Below are positions 19,648 to 28,865 of a DNA stretch of 64,000 nt, piece by piece. This DNA comes from JAAYBQ01 sp035403465 (GTDB taxonomy: Bacteria > Spirochaetota > UBA4802 > UBA5550). How positions within the stretch are numbered: the stretch's first letter is position 1; each line of letters starts with the position of its first letter. Location of the stretch: positions 1 to 64,000 of the forward strand of contig DAONFG010000012.1 in the NCBI GenBank assembly GCA_035403465.1, given 5' to 3'. Both the position numbers and the translations under genes were made by a program. The notes beneath the pieces are model-generated. The model made no database searches and was not told the DNA's origin. It was given only the letters and a program-made list of their open reading frames with translations.

Positions 19648-21081
19648 ATGGTCGGACACATAAAATCATCAGGTATTGAAAACACAATCAGTGCAATATC
19701 TGCCGATGACCGCAGGGATAACTCTGAACTTAAAAGCGGAGGGGATTTCCTCTCTATCCTTAAATCGAGCGCCGATTTTAAAGAGACCCGTACTGCAGAA
19801 CGCGAAGAAACTATTCAGAAACCATTTATTGAAGATAAATCCCCGGTATCAGTTAAAACAGAGAACCAGGCTGGACCCATAGAGTCAGCCTTTAACAGCA
19901 GGCAGAATCAGGAGACTCTAAAGGGCCATGACTCAGGTGAAACAGGGAGCAGCCTGAAATCGGCTGCAGACCGCGCTGATAAAACCGATGCCAGGAAAAA
20001 AAATCCTGAGAACAGGGAAGAGCAGAGGGATAAATCGAGTGATATCGATTCCCTGGCTGCTGCAGGTGAATCCCTGGTCAGGAAGAGCATAAGCGTAAAA
20101 TTTCCGCAAACTGTTGAATTGAAAAGTACAGGTGAAAAACTTGCAGCAGCGCTTCATAAAGAAGCCGGCAAATCAGCAATAGGACAGATGCTGAAGACCG
20201 ATTCACCAAGGGTGAACCTTAAAGATGAAGGTATCCCGCAGAAGAACGGCCGGGAAATCAGGTCAGGCATAAACGACCTGCTCGAAGCTGCGGGTAAGGG
20301 CACAGGGAAAAACAGTTCACCAAGAAAAGGCATGGAGCAGGGGAGATTGATCCCCAATGAATTACGTGAAAGTACAGCGGCATTGAGCGGTTACCTTGTT
20401 AAAGAAAAAGTGAAAGATGAACGCGGCATCAGCCTCCAGAAGCACAAACCAGCAGAGGCTGCTGTAAGCGATAAAAAGAACATTGAATCCGGAGAGGCTG
20501 TACAGCAGAGACAGAAGTTCACCGGAGAACAGTCTGCTTTTGGTAAAGGTGCAGGTTCAGGCAGCGACAGCGGCAGGGATAACAGTCAGCTGTTTACCGT
20601 AAGATCAGAATCAGCGGCAAGGCACACAACAGAAAAAACTGGAAGTATGAATAAAATGCCCGAGTTCAGGCAGTCGCTCCAGGAGATAATGGATAAGGCA
20701 AAGGTCACTATCAGTGACAGCCGGAACGGCAGCTTCACTGTTAAGCTTTTTCCAAAGGAGCTCGGCAGCGTAAATGTCAACCTTATCATGGAAAACGGTG
20801 TTGTGAACGGAAGGTTTCTTGTCGATAATAATGATGCAAAGACCCTGTTGCTCTCAAGTATCGAGAACCTCATTGATGAACTGCAGCAGTCAGGTGTGAG
20901 TGTAGGCGAGTTCAGCGTGGACGTAAGGGACGAACGTGAAAGGTTTATCCGTGAAAAGGATGAAAATAAATATAAAATAAACCCGGTATTCAGCGGGAAT
21001 AAAGAAGCAGCTACGGCAGCCGATGTTTATGACTACAACTCGGTCTATAAACACAACGGCTCGATAAATATGATTATATAG
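19648..21081 (+). CDS. fliK: Flagellar hook-length control protein FliK
   Basis: FliK measures hook length and switches export specificity. At 477 residues it is long, hydrophilic and repeat-poor up to about residue 340 (Lys/Glu/Ser-rich, probably disordered ruler), followed by a C-terminal hook-length domain around residues 355-430. That domain has the conserved VKLFPKELGSVNV stretch and DELQQSGV. It starts 150 bases after rodA with AGAGGCAGG upstream, and is followed directly by flgD and flgE, the usual spirochaete order. Confidence 0.9.
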   Translation: MVGHIKSSGIENTISAISADDRRDNSELKSGGDFLSILKSSADFKETRTAEREETIQKPFIEDKSPVSVKTENQAGPIESAFNSRQNQETLKGHDSGETGSSLKSAADRADKTDARKKNPENREEQRDKSSDIDSLAAAGESLVRKSISVKFPQTVELKSTGEKLAAALHKEAGKSAIGQMLKTDSPRVNLKDEGIPQKNGREIRSGINDLLEAAGKGTGKNSSPRKGMEQGRLIPNELRESTAALSGYLVKEKVKDERGISLQKHKPAEAAVSDKKNIESGEAVQQRQKFTGEQSAFGKGAGSGSDSGRDNSQLFTVRSESAARHTTEKTGSMNKMPEFRQSLQEIMDKAKVTISDSRNGSFTVKLFPKELGSVNVNLIMENGVVNGRFLVDNNDAKTLLLSSIENLIDELQQSGVSVGEFSVDVRDERERFIREKDENKYKINPVFSGNKEAATAADVYDYNSVYKHNGSINMII

Positions 21082-21090
21082 GGGAACGGT

Positions 21091-21552
21091 ATGCAGATTT
21101 ATGAAATGTCATCCCAGGATAAGCTTAACGCGCAGATCCGGGCTTCCGAATCGAACAAAAAAACAGGGGCAGGTGAGCCGGCCGAAAAGAGCGGTCTTGG
21201 CAAGGATTCATTCCTGAAACTGCTTGTGACTGAACTGAGGCACCAGGATCCCACCAAGCCTATGGAGGACAGGGAGTTTGTAGCGCAGATGGCCCAGTTT
21301 TCAACACTGGAGCAGATGACAAACCTCAACAACGAGGTGAAGAATCTTCTCTACAGCGCAAGGTCTGCCGAAGCATACGGCGTGCTCGGGAAGGATATTG
21401 ATTCATTTGATTCTGTCACAAACAAGAGGGTATCGGGTACTGTGAGTTCAATATTCTACAAGGGTGACGAACTGATGCTCAAGGTGGGTGATGAGGAAGT
21501 TTCAATGCGCAATGTGCATTCCGTAAAACTTGCGGAAAACAGGGTAAATTAA
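21091..21552 (+). CDS. flgD: Flagellar hook assembly (capping) protein FlgD
   Basis: FlgD caps the growing hook so that FlgE subunits can polymerise. At 153 residues it is short, containing the N-terminal FlgD domain (KDSFLKLLVTELRHQDP and MAQFSTLEQM) and a brief C-terminal strand region. The FlgD-Ig/Tudor domains of enteric FlgD (about 230 residues) are absent or reduced, as in other spirochaetes. It lies between fliK and flgE on one transcript. Confidence 0.95.
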   Translation: MQIYEMSSQDKLNAQIRASESNKKTGAGEPAEKSGLGKDSFLKLLVTELRHQDPTKPMEDREFVAQMAQFSTLEQMTNLNNEVKNLLYSARSAEAYGVLGKDIDSFDSVTNKRVSGTVSSIFYKGDELMLKVGDEEVSMRNVHSVKLAENRVN

Positions 21553-21615
21553 GGATTAATCACCGGGCTATTCGCCCTTAAGCAATAGAGTAAATAAAAT
21601 TTAGGAGTTTCTGTT

Positions 21616-22989
21616 ATGATGCGTTCGCTTTTTTCCGGGGTCTCAGGTCTTAAAAATCACCAGACCAGGATGGATGTAATCGGTCACAATATTTCAAACG
21701 TAAACACTTACGGTTATAAGACACAGAGGGTTACATTCCAGGATATGCTTTCCCAGACCATTTCGGGTGCTGCCAAGCCCGAGGAGAACAGGGGAGGTGT
21801 TAACCCGAAACAGGTCGGACTCGGGATGAACATCGCATCAATTGACAGGCTCTTTACACAGGGATCTCTTCAGACTACCGGTAACCAGACTGACGTTGCT
21901 ATTTCCGGTGACGGTTTTTTTATAGTTGCGGATGGCGACAAGAAGTACTACACAAGGGCCGGCACGTTCGGTATAGACAAGGATGGAACACTTGTTAATC
22001 CCGCAAACGGGCTCAAGGTGCAGGGATGGATGGCCACCACTGACGAAAACGGGCAGAAGGTTGTTCGTGCCAACAGCTCTGTTGAGGATATCATTATCCC
22101 GGTATACAGCAAGATAGATGCGAAAGAGACAAACAACGCAAGGTATAAATGCAACCTTGATTCAAGGAGCGAGGTAGTTCCTCCTGATGCAACCGAGAAA
22201 ACAAGGTCAGAAAAGGGTGTAACAACCAACATAGACGTTTATGATAACCTGGGCAACACTCACAGGCTCACCATGACTTTATGGAAAACAGGACCGAACC
22301 AGTGGACGGCATCAGCGGCGCTTACAGACGCGTCAACACCTATAACTCTTGATGTGCTTGCAGGCGGCGGGCAGGATAACCAGTCCAACCCTTCAAGCAG
22401 GATTAACCTCAGGTTTTCACCCGACGGCAAACTGATCTCTGTTGCGGACGAATCGAGCCCCGATGAACAGAACCAGGGCAAGCTCACCGTAAACGCGAAC
22501 TACAGGGTTGCAGGTGACCCGACTGTCAGGTCAATCGAACTTAACCTTGGCGAAGCAGGTATGCTGTCAGGCATTACACAGTTCTCATCCATATCAACAA
22601 CAAAGGCTGTTGAGCAGGACGGGTACGCAATGGGTTACATGGAATCGTTCAGCATAGATAATTCCGGTGTTATTACCGGCGTATACTCTAACGGTACAAA
22701 ACAGGCTGTAGGTCAGATCGGTATAGCGGTATTCACAAATCCCGGCGGACTCACTGCATCAGGAGAAAATCTCTTTGAACAGTCAAACAACTCCGGCCTT
22801 GCCAATGAAGGGCCTGCTGCAATAGCCGGCAGGGGAAAGATCGTGGCAGGAACTCTTGAGATGTCGAATGTTGACCTTTCAGACCAGTTTACAGACATGA
22901 TCATAACACAGAGAGGATTCCAGGCGAATTCAAGGACTATCACAACCTCCGACCAGATGCTCCAGGAGATAATCTCGCTTAAGAGATAG
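21616..22989 (+). CDS. flgE: Flagellar hook protein FlgE
   Basis: The hook subunit, 457 residues. The N-terminal rod/hook domain (MRSLFSGVSGLKNHQTRMDV, NISNVNTYGYK) and the C-terminal heptad segment (QFTDMIITQRGFQANSRTI) form the coiled D0. A tandem ATG start occurs at 21616/21619; AGGAG lies eight bases upstream of the first. Lys166 and Cys179 (165/178 from the second ATG) match the lysinoalanine cross-link pair described for Treponema denticola FlgE, which argues for spirochaete ancestry. Transcription ends at the hairpin at 23017. Confidence 0.97.
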   Translation: MMRSLFSGVSGLKNHQTRMDVIGHNISNVNTYGYKTQRVTFQDMLSQTISGAAKPEENRGGVNPKQVGLGMNIASIDRLFTQGSLQTTGNQTDVAISGDGFFIVADGDKKYYTRAGTFGIDKDGTLVNPANGLKVQGWMATTDENGQKVVRANSSVEDIIIPVYSKIDAKETNNARYKCNLDSRSEVVPPDATEKTRSEKGVTTNIDVYDNLGNTHRLTMTLWKTGPNQWTASAALTDASTPITLDVLAGGGQDNQSNPSSRINLRFSPDGKLISVADESSPDEQNQGKLTVNANYRVAGDPTVRSIELNLGEAGMLSGITQFSSISTTKAVEQDGYAMGYMESFSIDNSGVITGVYSNGTKQAVGQIGIAVFTNPGGLTASGENLFEQSNNSGLANEGPAAIAGRGKIVAGTLEMSNVDLSDQFTDMIITQRGFQANSRTITTSDQMLQEIISLKR

Positions 22990-23016
22990 ATTTTAAAACA
23001 TATATAGGTTCATAGT

Positions 23017-23052
23017 AAAAAGCTCCATGATATATGGAGCTTTTACTTTTTT
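23017..23052 (+). terminator. Rho-independent terminator after flgE
   Basis: AAAAGCTCCAT at 23017 pairs perfectly with ATGGAGCTTTT at 23034, followed by a T-rich tail. It closes the fliK-flgD-flgE unit. Confidence 0.85.
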
Positions 23053-23426
23053 GCATACATACACAGCCCCCTAAACCCCAAGGGGCACTACTACCAACAT
23101 CTACCTTCCCGCCCCCAGCCGATATACATATACCTGTTTATTTACTTCTAGCGGCTTCCCCCGGCGAGGGCTGCTTTAATCCATATTCATCACATAAAAT
23201 AATCATATTTTTCTTTGCGCCTTTCCGTCTCTGCGTCTCTGCGCGAGACAATTCTTTAATCCTTCCTGTGCCCTCTGTAACTCTGTGGCAATGCCTTTTA
23301 AGTTATATCCACGATTCTTCTGCAGGGCATTGAGTTAAATTTGCATAAAATGTGGGTAGTAGTAAGCCGGGGATCGGGTAATAATATCAATTTCCCCGAG
23401 AATCTGAAAAGAGGATTATTTTTTTC
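23053..23426. repeat. Intergenic repeat-like debris, no gene
   Basis: At 23065-23090, CAGCCCCCTAAACCCCAAGG resembles the C-rich inner repeats of the MITE-like elements at 39430 and 58802. At 23212-23300 lies a block beginning TCTTTGCGCCTTTCCGTCTC and ending in CTCTGTGGCA, a type of sequence scattered between genes in many uncultured genomes. Related reverse fragments occur at about 33550-33590 and 33830-33865. Confidence 0.45.
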
Positions 23427-23455
23427 TTGACGCCTTGTTTATATATTTTTTATAT
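23427..23455 (+). promoter_or_regulatory. Probable sigma-70 promoter upstream of the small Cys-rich protein / rnfCD
   Basis: TTGACG at 23427, a 17-base spacer and TTATAT at 23450, about 75 bases before the start at 23530. It would drive the small gene, rnfC, rnfD and possibly thyX. Confidence 0.5.
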
Positions 23456-23529
23456 GAATTTTGAACTTTCAGCTGAATCGTTGAATCAACTCATAAACAT
23501 TTCGATCGAAATTCCCAAGGAGAATATTA

Positions 23530-23811
23530 ATGTCCAAAGAGAAAATTTTCTGCTCAAACTGCCAGCATTGTATAGTTATCAGACAGTATGAGTCTGAACC
23601 GGACAGGTACGTTTTAAGGGTTAAGTGCCTTAAAAAACAGTGGTCCAAGAGGTCAGGCGAGGAGAAATTATATAAGTATTTCACAGTTGCAAGAAGGATC
23701 ATGGATGAATGTGAATACTACGAGGAATCAGGAGAACTCTTCCCTTACATAAAGAACCTGAGAAAAGAACTTCCTATAAAAGACGAGATCTATTCAACCA
23801 AGGAAATCTAA
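23530..23811 (+). CDS. Small conserved-looking protein with N-terminal Cys cluster
   Basis: A protein of 93 residues with CSNCQHC near the N-terminus and one later Cys (VKCLKK), suggesting a zinc or iron-sulphur site. It is otherwise charged and helical (YFTVARRIMDECEYYEE). The ATG has AAGGAG upstream. It ends one base before the GTG of rnfC, so it is translationally linked to the Rnf genes. I do not recognise the family; a link to electron transfer is only suggested by position. Confidence 0.75.
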   Translation: MSKEKIFCSNCQHCIVIRQYESEPDRYVLRVKCLKKQWSKRSGEEKLYKYFTVARRIMDECEYYEESGELFPYIKNLRKELPIKDEIYSTKEI

Positions 23812-23812
23812 A

Positions 23813-25123
23813 GTGTTCCACACCTTCAAGGGCGGCATCATGCCGCCTCTCCGCAAAGAACTAACCGGGAACAGCAGTCTTGAAAATTTATCCGTACCGC
23901 AGGTGTGCTACCTGCCGCTGCAGCAGCATAAAGGTATACCCTCTGTTCCTGTAGTAAAGGCCGGCGACCTGGTTGACGAAGGCCAGCTTGTTGCCAGGGC
24001 TGAAGGTGCCGGCAGCGCGAATATTCATGCATCAGTACCGGGCCGCGTTGTTGAGATAGTCCAGGCGCAGTCAGTTTACGGCATGCAGCCGGCTATAGTG
24101 ATTGAGGCTGAAGGGGCTTTCGGGAAAACAGGCAGGGTGAAGGATTCGGGCGAATGGGTGAACTTTTCGCGCGATGAACTTGTACAAAAAGTCCGGGACG
24201 CAGGCCTTGTAAACCTGGGCGATACCGGGTACCCGGCAGACCTTACGGGGACAACCGTAACCGGGAAAAAAACTGATATACTTATCATTAACTGCACTGC
24301 AGTTGAGCCATACATCACATCTGATGAAATACTTATGCGCACTCACCCCGATGAAATAATTGAAGGTATTTTGATTGCGCTGAAGATACTTAATATTCAG
24401 AAAGCCGTTATCGCAATTGATAATAAAAACAGCAATGCGGCATTAACACTTACTGATGCCCTCAGTAAGATAAAATCACCTTATGGGATAACTATAAAAA
24501 AACTAAAAAGCCGTTATCCGCTCGGTGCTGAAAAACAGCTTGTCTTCAGCACGCTCGGCCGTGTAATAAAGTCAGGGAGAACTGCCGCTGATGGGGGAGT
24601 ATCTCTTCATGACGCTGCAACGATTTTTGCACTCAGGGAGGCGGTTGTTCTTGATAAGCCGCTGATCGAACGGTACATCACGGTTTCCGGAAGCATGATA
24701 AAAAGCCCCGGGAACTACAAGGTGCGCATCGGTACAAGGATCGCGGATATAGCAGAGGAGTGCGGTGGACTGAAGGGGAAGGCCGCAAGAATAGTAATGG
24801 GCGGGCCGATGTCCGGCACCGCAATAAACGACATGAACATACCTGTTGTTAAAAGCACCTCGGCAGTACTGTTCCTCTCAGACGACGAGGCACATACAGG
24901 AAGTGAACAGACGTGTATAAGGTGCGGCAGGTGCGTAAAGGTCTGTCCAATGGGACTCCTGCCGTGTAAAATCGCGACAGCATCTGCTAAAGGGGAAACC
25001 GGGAAGGCTCTCATGTTTCATCCTGAAATGTGCATCATGTGCGGAAGCTGTTCATATACATGCCCTGCACATATTCCACTTGCGGATATGATATATAAAG
25101 TTAATGAAATAATTGCCGGATAA
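23813..25123 (+). CDS. rnfC: Ion-translocating oxidoreductase subunit RnfC
   Basis: The NADH/FMN and Fe-S subunit of the Rnf complex, which couples ferredoxin:NAD electron transfer to Na+ or H+ movement. It has 436 residues starting at GTG. The order is an N-terminal RnfC barrel/lipoyl-like region (about 1-110), a Rossmann-like NADH-binding part, and two 4Fe-4S motifs, CIRCGRCVKVCP and CIMCGSCSYTCP, near the C-terminus. It lacks the long Ala/Lys-rich tail of gammaproteobacterial RnfC. rnfD follows after 20 bases; rnfG, E, A and B are not in the window. Confidence 0.95.
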   Translation: MFHTFKGGIMPPLRKELTGNSSLENLSVPQVCYLPLQQHKGIPSVPVVKAGDLVDEGQLVARAEGAGSANIHASVPGRVVEIVQAQSVYGMQPAIVIEAEGAFGKTGRVKDSGEWVNFSRDELVQKVRDAGLVNLGDTGYPADLTGTTVTGKKTDILIINCTAVEPYITSDEILMRTHPDEIIEGILIALKILNIQKAVIAIDNKNSNAALTLTDALSKIKSPYGITIKKLKSRYPLGAEKQLVFSTLGRVIKSGRTAADGGVSLHDAATIFALREAVVLDKPLIERYITVSGSMIKSPGNYKVRIGTRIADIAEECGGLKGKAARIVMGGPMSGTAINDMNIPVVKSTSAVLFLSDDEAHTGSEQTCIRCGRCVKVCPMGLLPCKIATASAKGETGKALMFHPEMCIMCGSCSYTCPAHIPLADMIYKVNEIIAG

Positions 25124-25143
25124 GAATTCAGGCGCGCTGATAT

Positions 25144-26226
25144 ATGACACAGAATAATTTAACAGAAACAACCCCGGACCTTCACGCGCCGCACATAATG
25201 TCGGGCGATTCCATTGTCCGGATCATGTGGACTACGGCAGCCGCCATGCTCCCGGCCCTTCTTTATTCATCATTTATTCACGGAATACATACACTTCTAC
25301 TCTGCATGGCATGTGCTGCTTCAGCAGTAACCGCGGAGGCTGTATTCCAGGTTGCGGCCAGGCGCAGATTCAGCGTAACCGACGGGTCAGCAGTTGTAAC
25401 AGGACTTATACTTGCCATGACGTTGCCCCCCTCTTTTCCTTTATGGATAGCAGCGGCAGGAAGCTGCTTCGCGATCATAGCCGCAAAGCAGCTTTTCGGA
25501 GGACTGGGGCTTAACCTCTTCAACCCCGCTCTCGCAGGACGGGCAGTACTCTTTATCTTCTGGTCAGGATCAATGCGTACGGCATGGAACATCACTTCCG
25601 CGGGGAACATCCCTGCGGATAAACTCACATATTACGGGACAGTCCCGCAGCAGGCACTCGATATTATCACACGCACAATCCCGGGCGAGGGTATGTACAA
25701 TACTGGTACAGTGATCCCCTGGTTCAGCGAAACGTTCAGCAGCTTTTATGATTTCATGATCAGGCAGAATATTTTAAAATCGCTGTTCATGGGGAATTAC
25801 GGCGGGCTGACAGGCGAGGCTGCCGTCGCACTTTTACTTGCCGGCGGGCTCTTCATATTATGGCGCGGAGTGATCACCTGGCATATACCGTTCTCGTTTA
25901 TAACGGCCCTTGCGTTATCTTCTTACTGCTATTATTCATATTCAGGATCACCATCTCCCGGATTCATCACGTTTATTCACATCATGTCAGGGAGTGTGAT
26001 ACCTGCTGCGTTCTTCATGGCTGCTGATCCGGTCACATCACCGCTTACAGGCCGTGGTATGGTTCTCTTCGGTGCGGGCTGCGGAATTTTTACATTCATA
26101 ATAAGGACCACAGGATTTTATCCCGAGGGGGCATTCTGGGCAATCCTGATAATGAATGCCGCTGTTCCGCTGATCGATAAAATCACAAAGCCTTCGATAT
26201 TCGGACTTTCACGAAACCCTAAGTAA
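25144..26226 (+). CDS. rnfD: Ion-translocating oxidoreductase subunit RnfD
   Basis: An integral membrane subunit of Rnf with about ten hydrophobic helices over 360 residues, homologous to NqrB/RnfD. Landmarks are the N-terminal PHIMSGDSIVRIMW, the GLGLNLFNPALAGRAV loop, and GNYGGLTGEAAVALLLAGG near residue 220. RnfD normally carries a covalent FMN on a Thr in an SGAT-like motif; I could not place that residue with certainty here. It sits between rnfC and thyX. Confidence 0.92.
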   Translation: MTQNNLTETTPDLHAPHIMSGDSIVRIMWTTAAAMLPALLYSSFIHGIHTLLLCMACAASAVTAEAVFQVAARRRFSVTDGSAVVTGLILAMTLPPSFPLWIAAAGSCFAIIAAKQLFGGLGLNLFNPALAGRAVLFIFWSGSMRTAWNITSAGNIPADKLTYYGTVPQQALDIITRTIPGEGMYNTGTVIPWFSETFSSFYDFMIRQNILKSLFMGNYGGLTGEAAVALLLAGGLFILWRGVITWHIPFSFITALALSSYCYYSYSGSPSPGFITFIHIMSGSVIPAAFFMAADPVTSPLTGRGMVLFGAGCGIFTFIIRTTGFYPEGAFWAILIMNAAVPLIDKITKPSIFGLSRNPK

Positions 26227-26251
26227 AAAAAGAAGCATCACAGGAGGATTC

Positions 26252-26890
26252 ATGGAGATACATAAACCCGAGGTCATACTTCTTGCAATAACGCCAGGTC
26301 CCGAGAAGCTGATTGAGGAGGCGGGGCGTACCTGCTACCTTTCACTTTCAAAAATGACCGACGAGAGCGAAAAAAACTTCATACGCAGTGCTATTAAGCG
26401 CGGTCACCATTCGATACTTGAACATGCAACGGCCTCATTCAGGATACTCGGCGCATCAAGGGCGTTCACGCACCAGCTTGTTCGCCACAGGATTGCCAGT
26501 TATTCTCAGCAGTCCCAGAGGTATGTTGACGAGGCCGAATTCAACTATATCATTCCTGATGACATAAATACCGATGAAAAGGCGCTCGCTGTTTACCGGG
26601 AACACATGGAGATGACCCGCCAGGCCTATATGAAGCTTCGGAAACTGGGAATAAAAAAAGAGGACGCCAGGTTCATACTTCCCAATGCACTTGAGAGCCA
26701 GATAGTATTCAGTGCGAACTTCAGGGAACTCCGCTCCGTGTTTAATTTAAGGCTCGACAAAAGCGCCCAGTGGGAGATAAGGCGCGTCTGCATGGAGATG
26801 CTTAAAATCATGCAGGAGAAGGCCCCGTCTGTTTTTGGTGACTTTGTGATCAATGAATCGGACTGCACCGCGGCATCCAGCCTGGTTTAG
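26252..26890 (+). CDS. thyX: Flavin-dependent thymidylate synthase ThyX
   Basis: Makes dTMP from dUMP using methylene-THF and FAD/NADPH. At 212 residues it is typical. The ThyX signature appears as RHRIASYSQQSQRY near residue 75, preceded by HHSILEHA; DARFILPNAL and FNLRLDKSAQWEIR complete the active-site pattern. AGGAGG precedes the ATG. A strong bidirectional terminator follows. Confidence 0.97.
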   Translation: MEIHKPEVILLAITPGPEKLIEEAGRTCYLSLSKMTDESEKNFIRSAIKRGHHSILEHATASFRILGASRAFTHQLVRHRIASYSQQSQRYVDEAEFNYIIPDDINTDEKALAVYREHMEMTRQAYMKLRKLGIKKEDARFILPNALESQIVFSANFRELRSVFNLRLDKSAQWEIRRVCMEMLKIMQEKAPSVFGDFVINESDCTAASSLV

Positions 26891-26910
26891 GCCGGTGGAT
26901 AACCGGAATA

Positions 26911-26943
26911 AAAAAAACCTCCTGTTTAGCGGAGGTTTTTTTT
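26911..26943. terminator. Bidirectional terminator between thyX and cheX
   Basis: AAAAAAACCTCC pairs with GGAGGTTTTTTT around an 8-base loop, with A tract and T tract on the two sides, so it can stop both converging transcripts. Confidence 0.9.
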
Positions 26944-26975
26944 ATATCCCTGTTACGGATGTTTTCAGTCATAAT

Positions 26976-27440
26976 CTATTTAAGAGCTATGTTCATCTCC
27001 AGCTGGCCCATGGGACTGTAGAGTGTGATTCCCAGTGTAGTCTGTTTGATCATGGTAATGTTGAAATTTTTACCGTCAATAACTGTAGGTGTGGTCATGT
27101 CTATCACCTTTCCACTTGAGGCAAAGAGGTTCATGGCGTTACCTGTTATCATGTTTGCCAGTTCACCCACAATGTCCTTGTACTCATTCATCATTTGTTC
27201 TTCTGAAAGCCCGGGCATAAGAGCCGCTGCAATTTTCTGCACCATGGGGTAACTCATGCTGTAGACTATTTCCCCGGTAACGCCGCCTGTTATGCCGATG
27301 ATTATGGCAACGTCCTGGGAGGGTAAAGGATTTTCCTTGATAATGAGCTTCCCCCTCCTTAGATCCACGTTAAGAATCGACTTGAATACGACACTTGCTG
27401 CTTCTAAAAAAGGATTAATGTATTCTGCATTTATACTCAT
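26976..27440 (-). CDS. cheX: CheX-type chemotaxis phosphatase
   Basis: A protein of 154 residues of the CheC/CheX/FliY fold, which dephosphorylates CheY-P. One copy of the active-site helix is seen: GELANMITGNAMNLF, with the conserved Glu and Asn three residues apart, as in single-site CheX. Spirochaetes rely on CheX rather than CheZ. Other chemotaxis genes are not in the window. The gene follows a SurA_N-like protein on the same strand after about 60 bases. Confidence 0.88.
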   Translation of the reverse strand: MSINAEYINPFLEAASVVFKSILNVDLRRGKLIIKENPLPSQDVAIIIGITGGVTGEIVYSMSYPMVQKIAAALMPGLSEEQMMNEYKDIVGELANMITGNAMNLFASSGKVIDMTTPTVIDGKNFNITMIKQTTLGITLYSPMGQLEMNIALK

Positions 27441-27501
27441 CAGGATAAAACTCCTATACTGGTTTCATGTATATAGTATTCAAACAATTATTTAATAGCA
27501 A

Positions 27502-28635
27502 TCAGTTTTTGGAACTTTTTGTAATTTTTGAGCCCTGTATCAGGTCGAGAAGTACATTTCTTATAATTGTATTTAAGCTGGTCGATGTGAGCTCCTCGCG
27601 AGTCTTTGCCTGGACAGTTTCATCAGAAACTCCTGCGGGCAATTCCTTGAGTACAGGTGTGAATATATAGAGTCCTGCAACACTGTTTATTACAGGGGAG
27701 GTCACATTGTTACCCATAACGAGGAGCCTGTCTGCAAATATGCCTGAGCCGCTGATTGCACCAAGGCTTTTAGGCTCTTTTCCTTCAGACTTGATATCCT
27801 CGCCGAGTTTAAATGGTGCGGATTTTTCAACTTTTCCATTAAGTATGGCTGCTGCTGCATCAAAAGAACCGTTTGATGATGCAATGGCATTGATTTTTTC
27901 GATTATATCATTTTTAAGTTTGTCCAGTTTTTTACCTTCAAGCTGTTTCCTGATGCGTTCCCTGTCTGAACCGGGATCTGAAATTTTAACTTTCTGCGAT
28001 GCTATTTCACTGTCGATCTCTGCATCTGTCACGGCCACTTCTTTTTCATAGCGCTTTTTCAGGTCAACGTTTGAAAGGAATGCGTATTTTATCTGGATTT
28101 TTGTTCCGCTGATAAAATTGCTGAATTTCACCTCGTCAGACGGTACGGCGTTTCCCCTCCGTATGTAGAAGTAGAGTTCTTCCTGCGATGCGTTTCTGCG
28201 GAAAATCTTTTCAAATTCAGGGAGCGTCATGTTGTTCCCGTTCAGCATCATCTGGAAATAAGCAGAATCAAATTTCCCTGTCGAGGGATTCGTGTATTCA
28301 GGGGACTTTTTTATGATATCCGACAGCCTCTGGTCGCTGAATTCGATCCCCTCGTCATCGGCCTTCTGCTGTACGAGCACTTCACGTACAAAACTCTGGA
28401 AGAAATATTCATTCATCTGTTCATTTTTAGCGGACGATCCCATTACCATTCTCTGGTACTTGTAGTATTCAACGGGATTGAATTTCTGTCCATTAATGTT
28501 GACCTTCGTGTACGGGTCCTCGCCGCAGTTCAGGCCAAGGTCAGGAAGTCCGAAAGAAAGAATGATTATCATCAGGAAAAAAGCTATAAGAAAATATCCG
28601 GCATATCTGGTAAAATTGTTTTTGGCTTCGAGCAT
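27502..28635 (-). CDS. SurA_N/PpiD-like membrane-anchored chaperone without a visible PPIase domain
   Basis: A protein of 377 residues. One N-terminal transmembrane helix (about 12-31, LIAFFLMIIILSFGLP) is followed by a periplasmic region resembling the SurA N-terminal chaperone fold (VNINGQKFNPVEYYKYQ, VREVLVQQKADDEGIEFSDQ). No parvulin motif (the GG-LG / F-EA pattern) is seen in the C-terminal half, so it may be a chaperone rather than an isomerase. It probably assists outer-membrane protein folding. Downstream of the Trm112-like gene and upstream of cheX. Confidence 0.8.
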   Translation of the reverse strand: MLEAKNNFTRYAGYFLIAFFLMIIILSFGLPDLGLNCGEDPYTKVNINGQKFNPVEYYKYQRMVMGSSAKNEQMNEYFFQSFVREVLVQQKADDEGIEFSDQRLSDIIKKSPEYTNPSTGKFDSAYFQMMLNGNNMTLPEFEKIFRRNASQEELYFYIRRGNAVPSDEVKFSNFISGTKIQIKYAFLSNVDLKKRYEKEVAVTDAEIDSEIASQKVKISDPGSDRERIRKQLEGKKLDKLKNDIIEKINAIASSNGSFDAAAAILNGKVEKSAPFKLGEDIKSEGKEPKSLGAISGSGIFADRLLVMGNNVTSPVINSVAGLYIFTPVLKELPAGVSDETVQAKTREELTSTSLNTIIRNVLLDLIQGSKITKSSKN

Positions 28636-28694
28636 ATCTGATCCTCTTGTTAATTATAAAAAGATATTGGTACTGGTGGAAAATTATCTATCTG

Positions 28695-28865
28695 TCACTT
28701 TGCGGGTTTTTCCGCTTCATCTACAAGCATGACGGGGATACCCTCTTTAACCGGGTATTTTAAACCGCACTGTGTGCAGATAATCTTTTCATTGCGGGCG
28801 TCATATTCAACGTCCCCCCTGCATGCGGGGCAGGCAAGTATTTCAAGCAGTTTTGTATCTATCAT
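28695..28865 (-). CDS. Trm112-like small zinc-ribbon protein
   Basis: A 56-residue reading frame begins MIDTKLLEILACPACRG and continues to a second Cys pair (CTQCGLKYP) and EGIPVML. This is the Trm112/UPF0434 (YcaR) pattern: two CxxC pairs and a GIPVML ending. Members activate methyltransferases in eukaryotes and archaea; the bacterial role is unclear. It lies 59 bases upstream of the SurA_N-like gene on the same strand. Confidence 0.88.
   Translation of the reverse strand: MIDTKLLEILACPACRGDVEYDARNEKIICTQCGLKYPVKEGIPVMLVDEAEKPAK

Noticed and set aside
23034..23333. Forward ORF of 99 codons after flgE
   Set aside because: It starts in the terminator hairpin and runs through intergenic repeat sequence; Pro-rich low-complexity translation.
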